Positions 5,022 through 5,140 of a stretch of 5,140 nucleotides of DNA are shown piece by piece. The stretch's first letter is position 1, and the number at the start of each line of letters is the position of its first letter. Source of the stretch: UBA7672 sp035995285 (GTDB lineage Bacteria > Pseudomonadota > Alphaproteobacteria > Caulobacterales > Hyphomonadaceae); contig DASYKO010000071.1 in NCBI GenBank assembly GCA_035995285.1, positions 1-5,140 of the forward strand, read 5' to 3'. Under the pieces are notes generated by a model. That model was not told where the DNA came from, searched no databases, and saw nothing but the letters and a program-made list of their open reading frames with translations. Position numbers and translations under genes: made by a program.

Positions 5022-5140
5022 TTGGTGTCTCCGGTGTTGTCGTTTTCGCTGGCGGTCGCATCGAGATAGTCGGCGAGGCGGTCGAGCTTGCGCTCCCACT
5101 GGCCGCGGCGGTCGGCGATCCAGCGCTCGGCGCTGGAGAG
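5018..5140 (-). CDS. ArsR-like transcriptional regulator, C-terminal fragment (cut by window edge)
   Basis: The last 40 codons of a gene entering from the right. The sequence begins LSSAERWIADRRGQWERKLD and continues RLADYLDATASENDNTGDTK before TGA at 5020-5018. The pattern of a Trp-containing helix (ERWIADRRGQWERKLDRLADYL) with a short polar tail is what follows the winged helix in ArsR regulators of the type paired with AHSA1 genes. The DNA-binding domain is outside the window, so the assignment rests on this tail and on the context. The stop overlaps the ATG of AHSA1 copy 2 by four bases. It is likely the first gene and the autoregulator of the operon. Confidence 0.8.
   Translation of the reverse strand, partial: LSSAERWIADRRGQWERKLDRLADYLDATASENDNTGDTK

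Noticed and set aside
5022..5099. N-terminal extension of AHSA1 copy 2 to an ATG at 5099
   Set aside because: Overlaps the regulator coding sequence in another frame and is Arg/Gln-rich; the ATG at 5021 has its own ribosome site and ATGA coupling.

Overview
The window comes from a high-GC bacterial chromosome. Gene style and protein sequences suggest an alphaproteobacterium, probably of the Hyphomicrobiales (Rhizobiales). This is inferred from the YbgC sequence, the codon bias and the ArsR/AHSA1 gene pair; no rRNA or tRNA is present to confirm it.

Left part (1-1016, minus strand). A YbgC-type acyl-CoA thioesterase (87-587) is read leftward. This gene usually stands just before tolQRAB-pal, which would lie beyond the left edge. 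Its N-terminus carries three in-frame copies of a DLPxSx hexapeptide. A 7-bp inverted repeat lies just before its ATG and overlaps a possible -10 box. Between it and a small unrecognised ORF (831-1016, 61 aa) is a gene-free stretch with two separate tandem repeats (14-bp and 17-bp units).

Middle (1017-2673). A divergent, gene-free region of about 350 bases holds a compact set of nested inverted repeats and then a strongly G-rich, TGG-repeat tract with G-quadruplex potential. The tract runs into the start of an uncharacterised membrane protein on the plus strand (1363-2673; the frame stays open back to an ATG at 1261). The protein has three N-terminal membrane helices, a large predicted periplasmic helical domain with two cysteines, and one C-terminal membrane helix.

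Right part (2677-5140, minus strand). Five minus-strand genes form a probable unit, read right to left: the C-terminal end of an ArsR-like regulator (cut by the window edge and overlapping the next gene by ATGA), an AHSA1/SRPBCC protein, a GNAT acetyltransferase, a glutathione S-transferase, and a second AHSA1/SRPBCC protein starting at GTG. ArsR regulators paired with AHSA1 proteins are common in alphaproteobacteria. The added GST and acetyltransferase suggest a small-molecule sensing and modification (detoxification-like) group, but no substrate can be read from the sequence. The last gene of this unit and the membrane protein converge with only three bases between their stop codons.

I did not find a convincing new defence or mobile system. 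The least explained items are the membrane protein with its repeat-rich start, the nested inverted repeats before it, and the repeat-dense region around ybgC.
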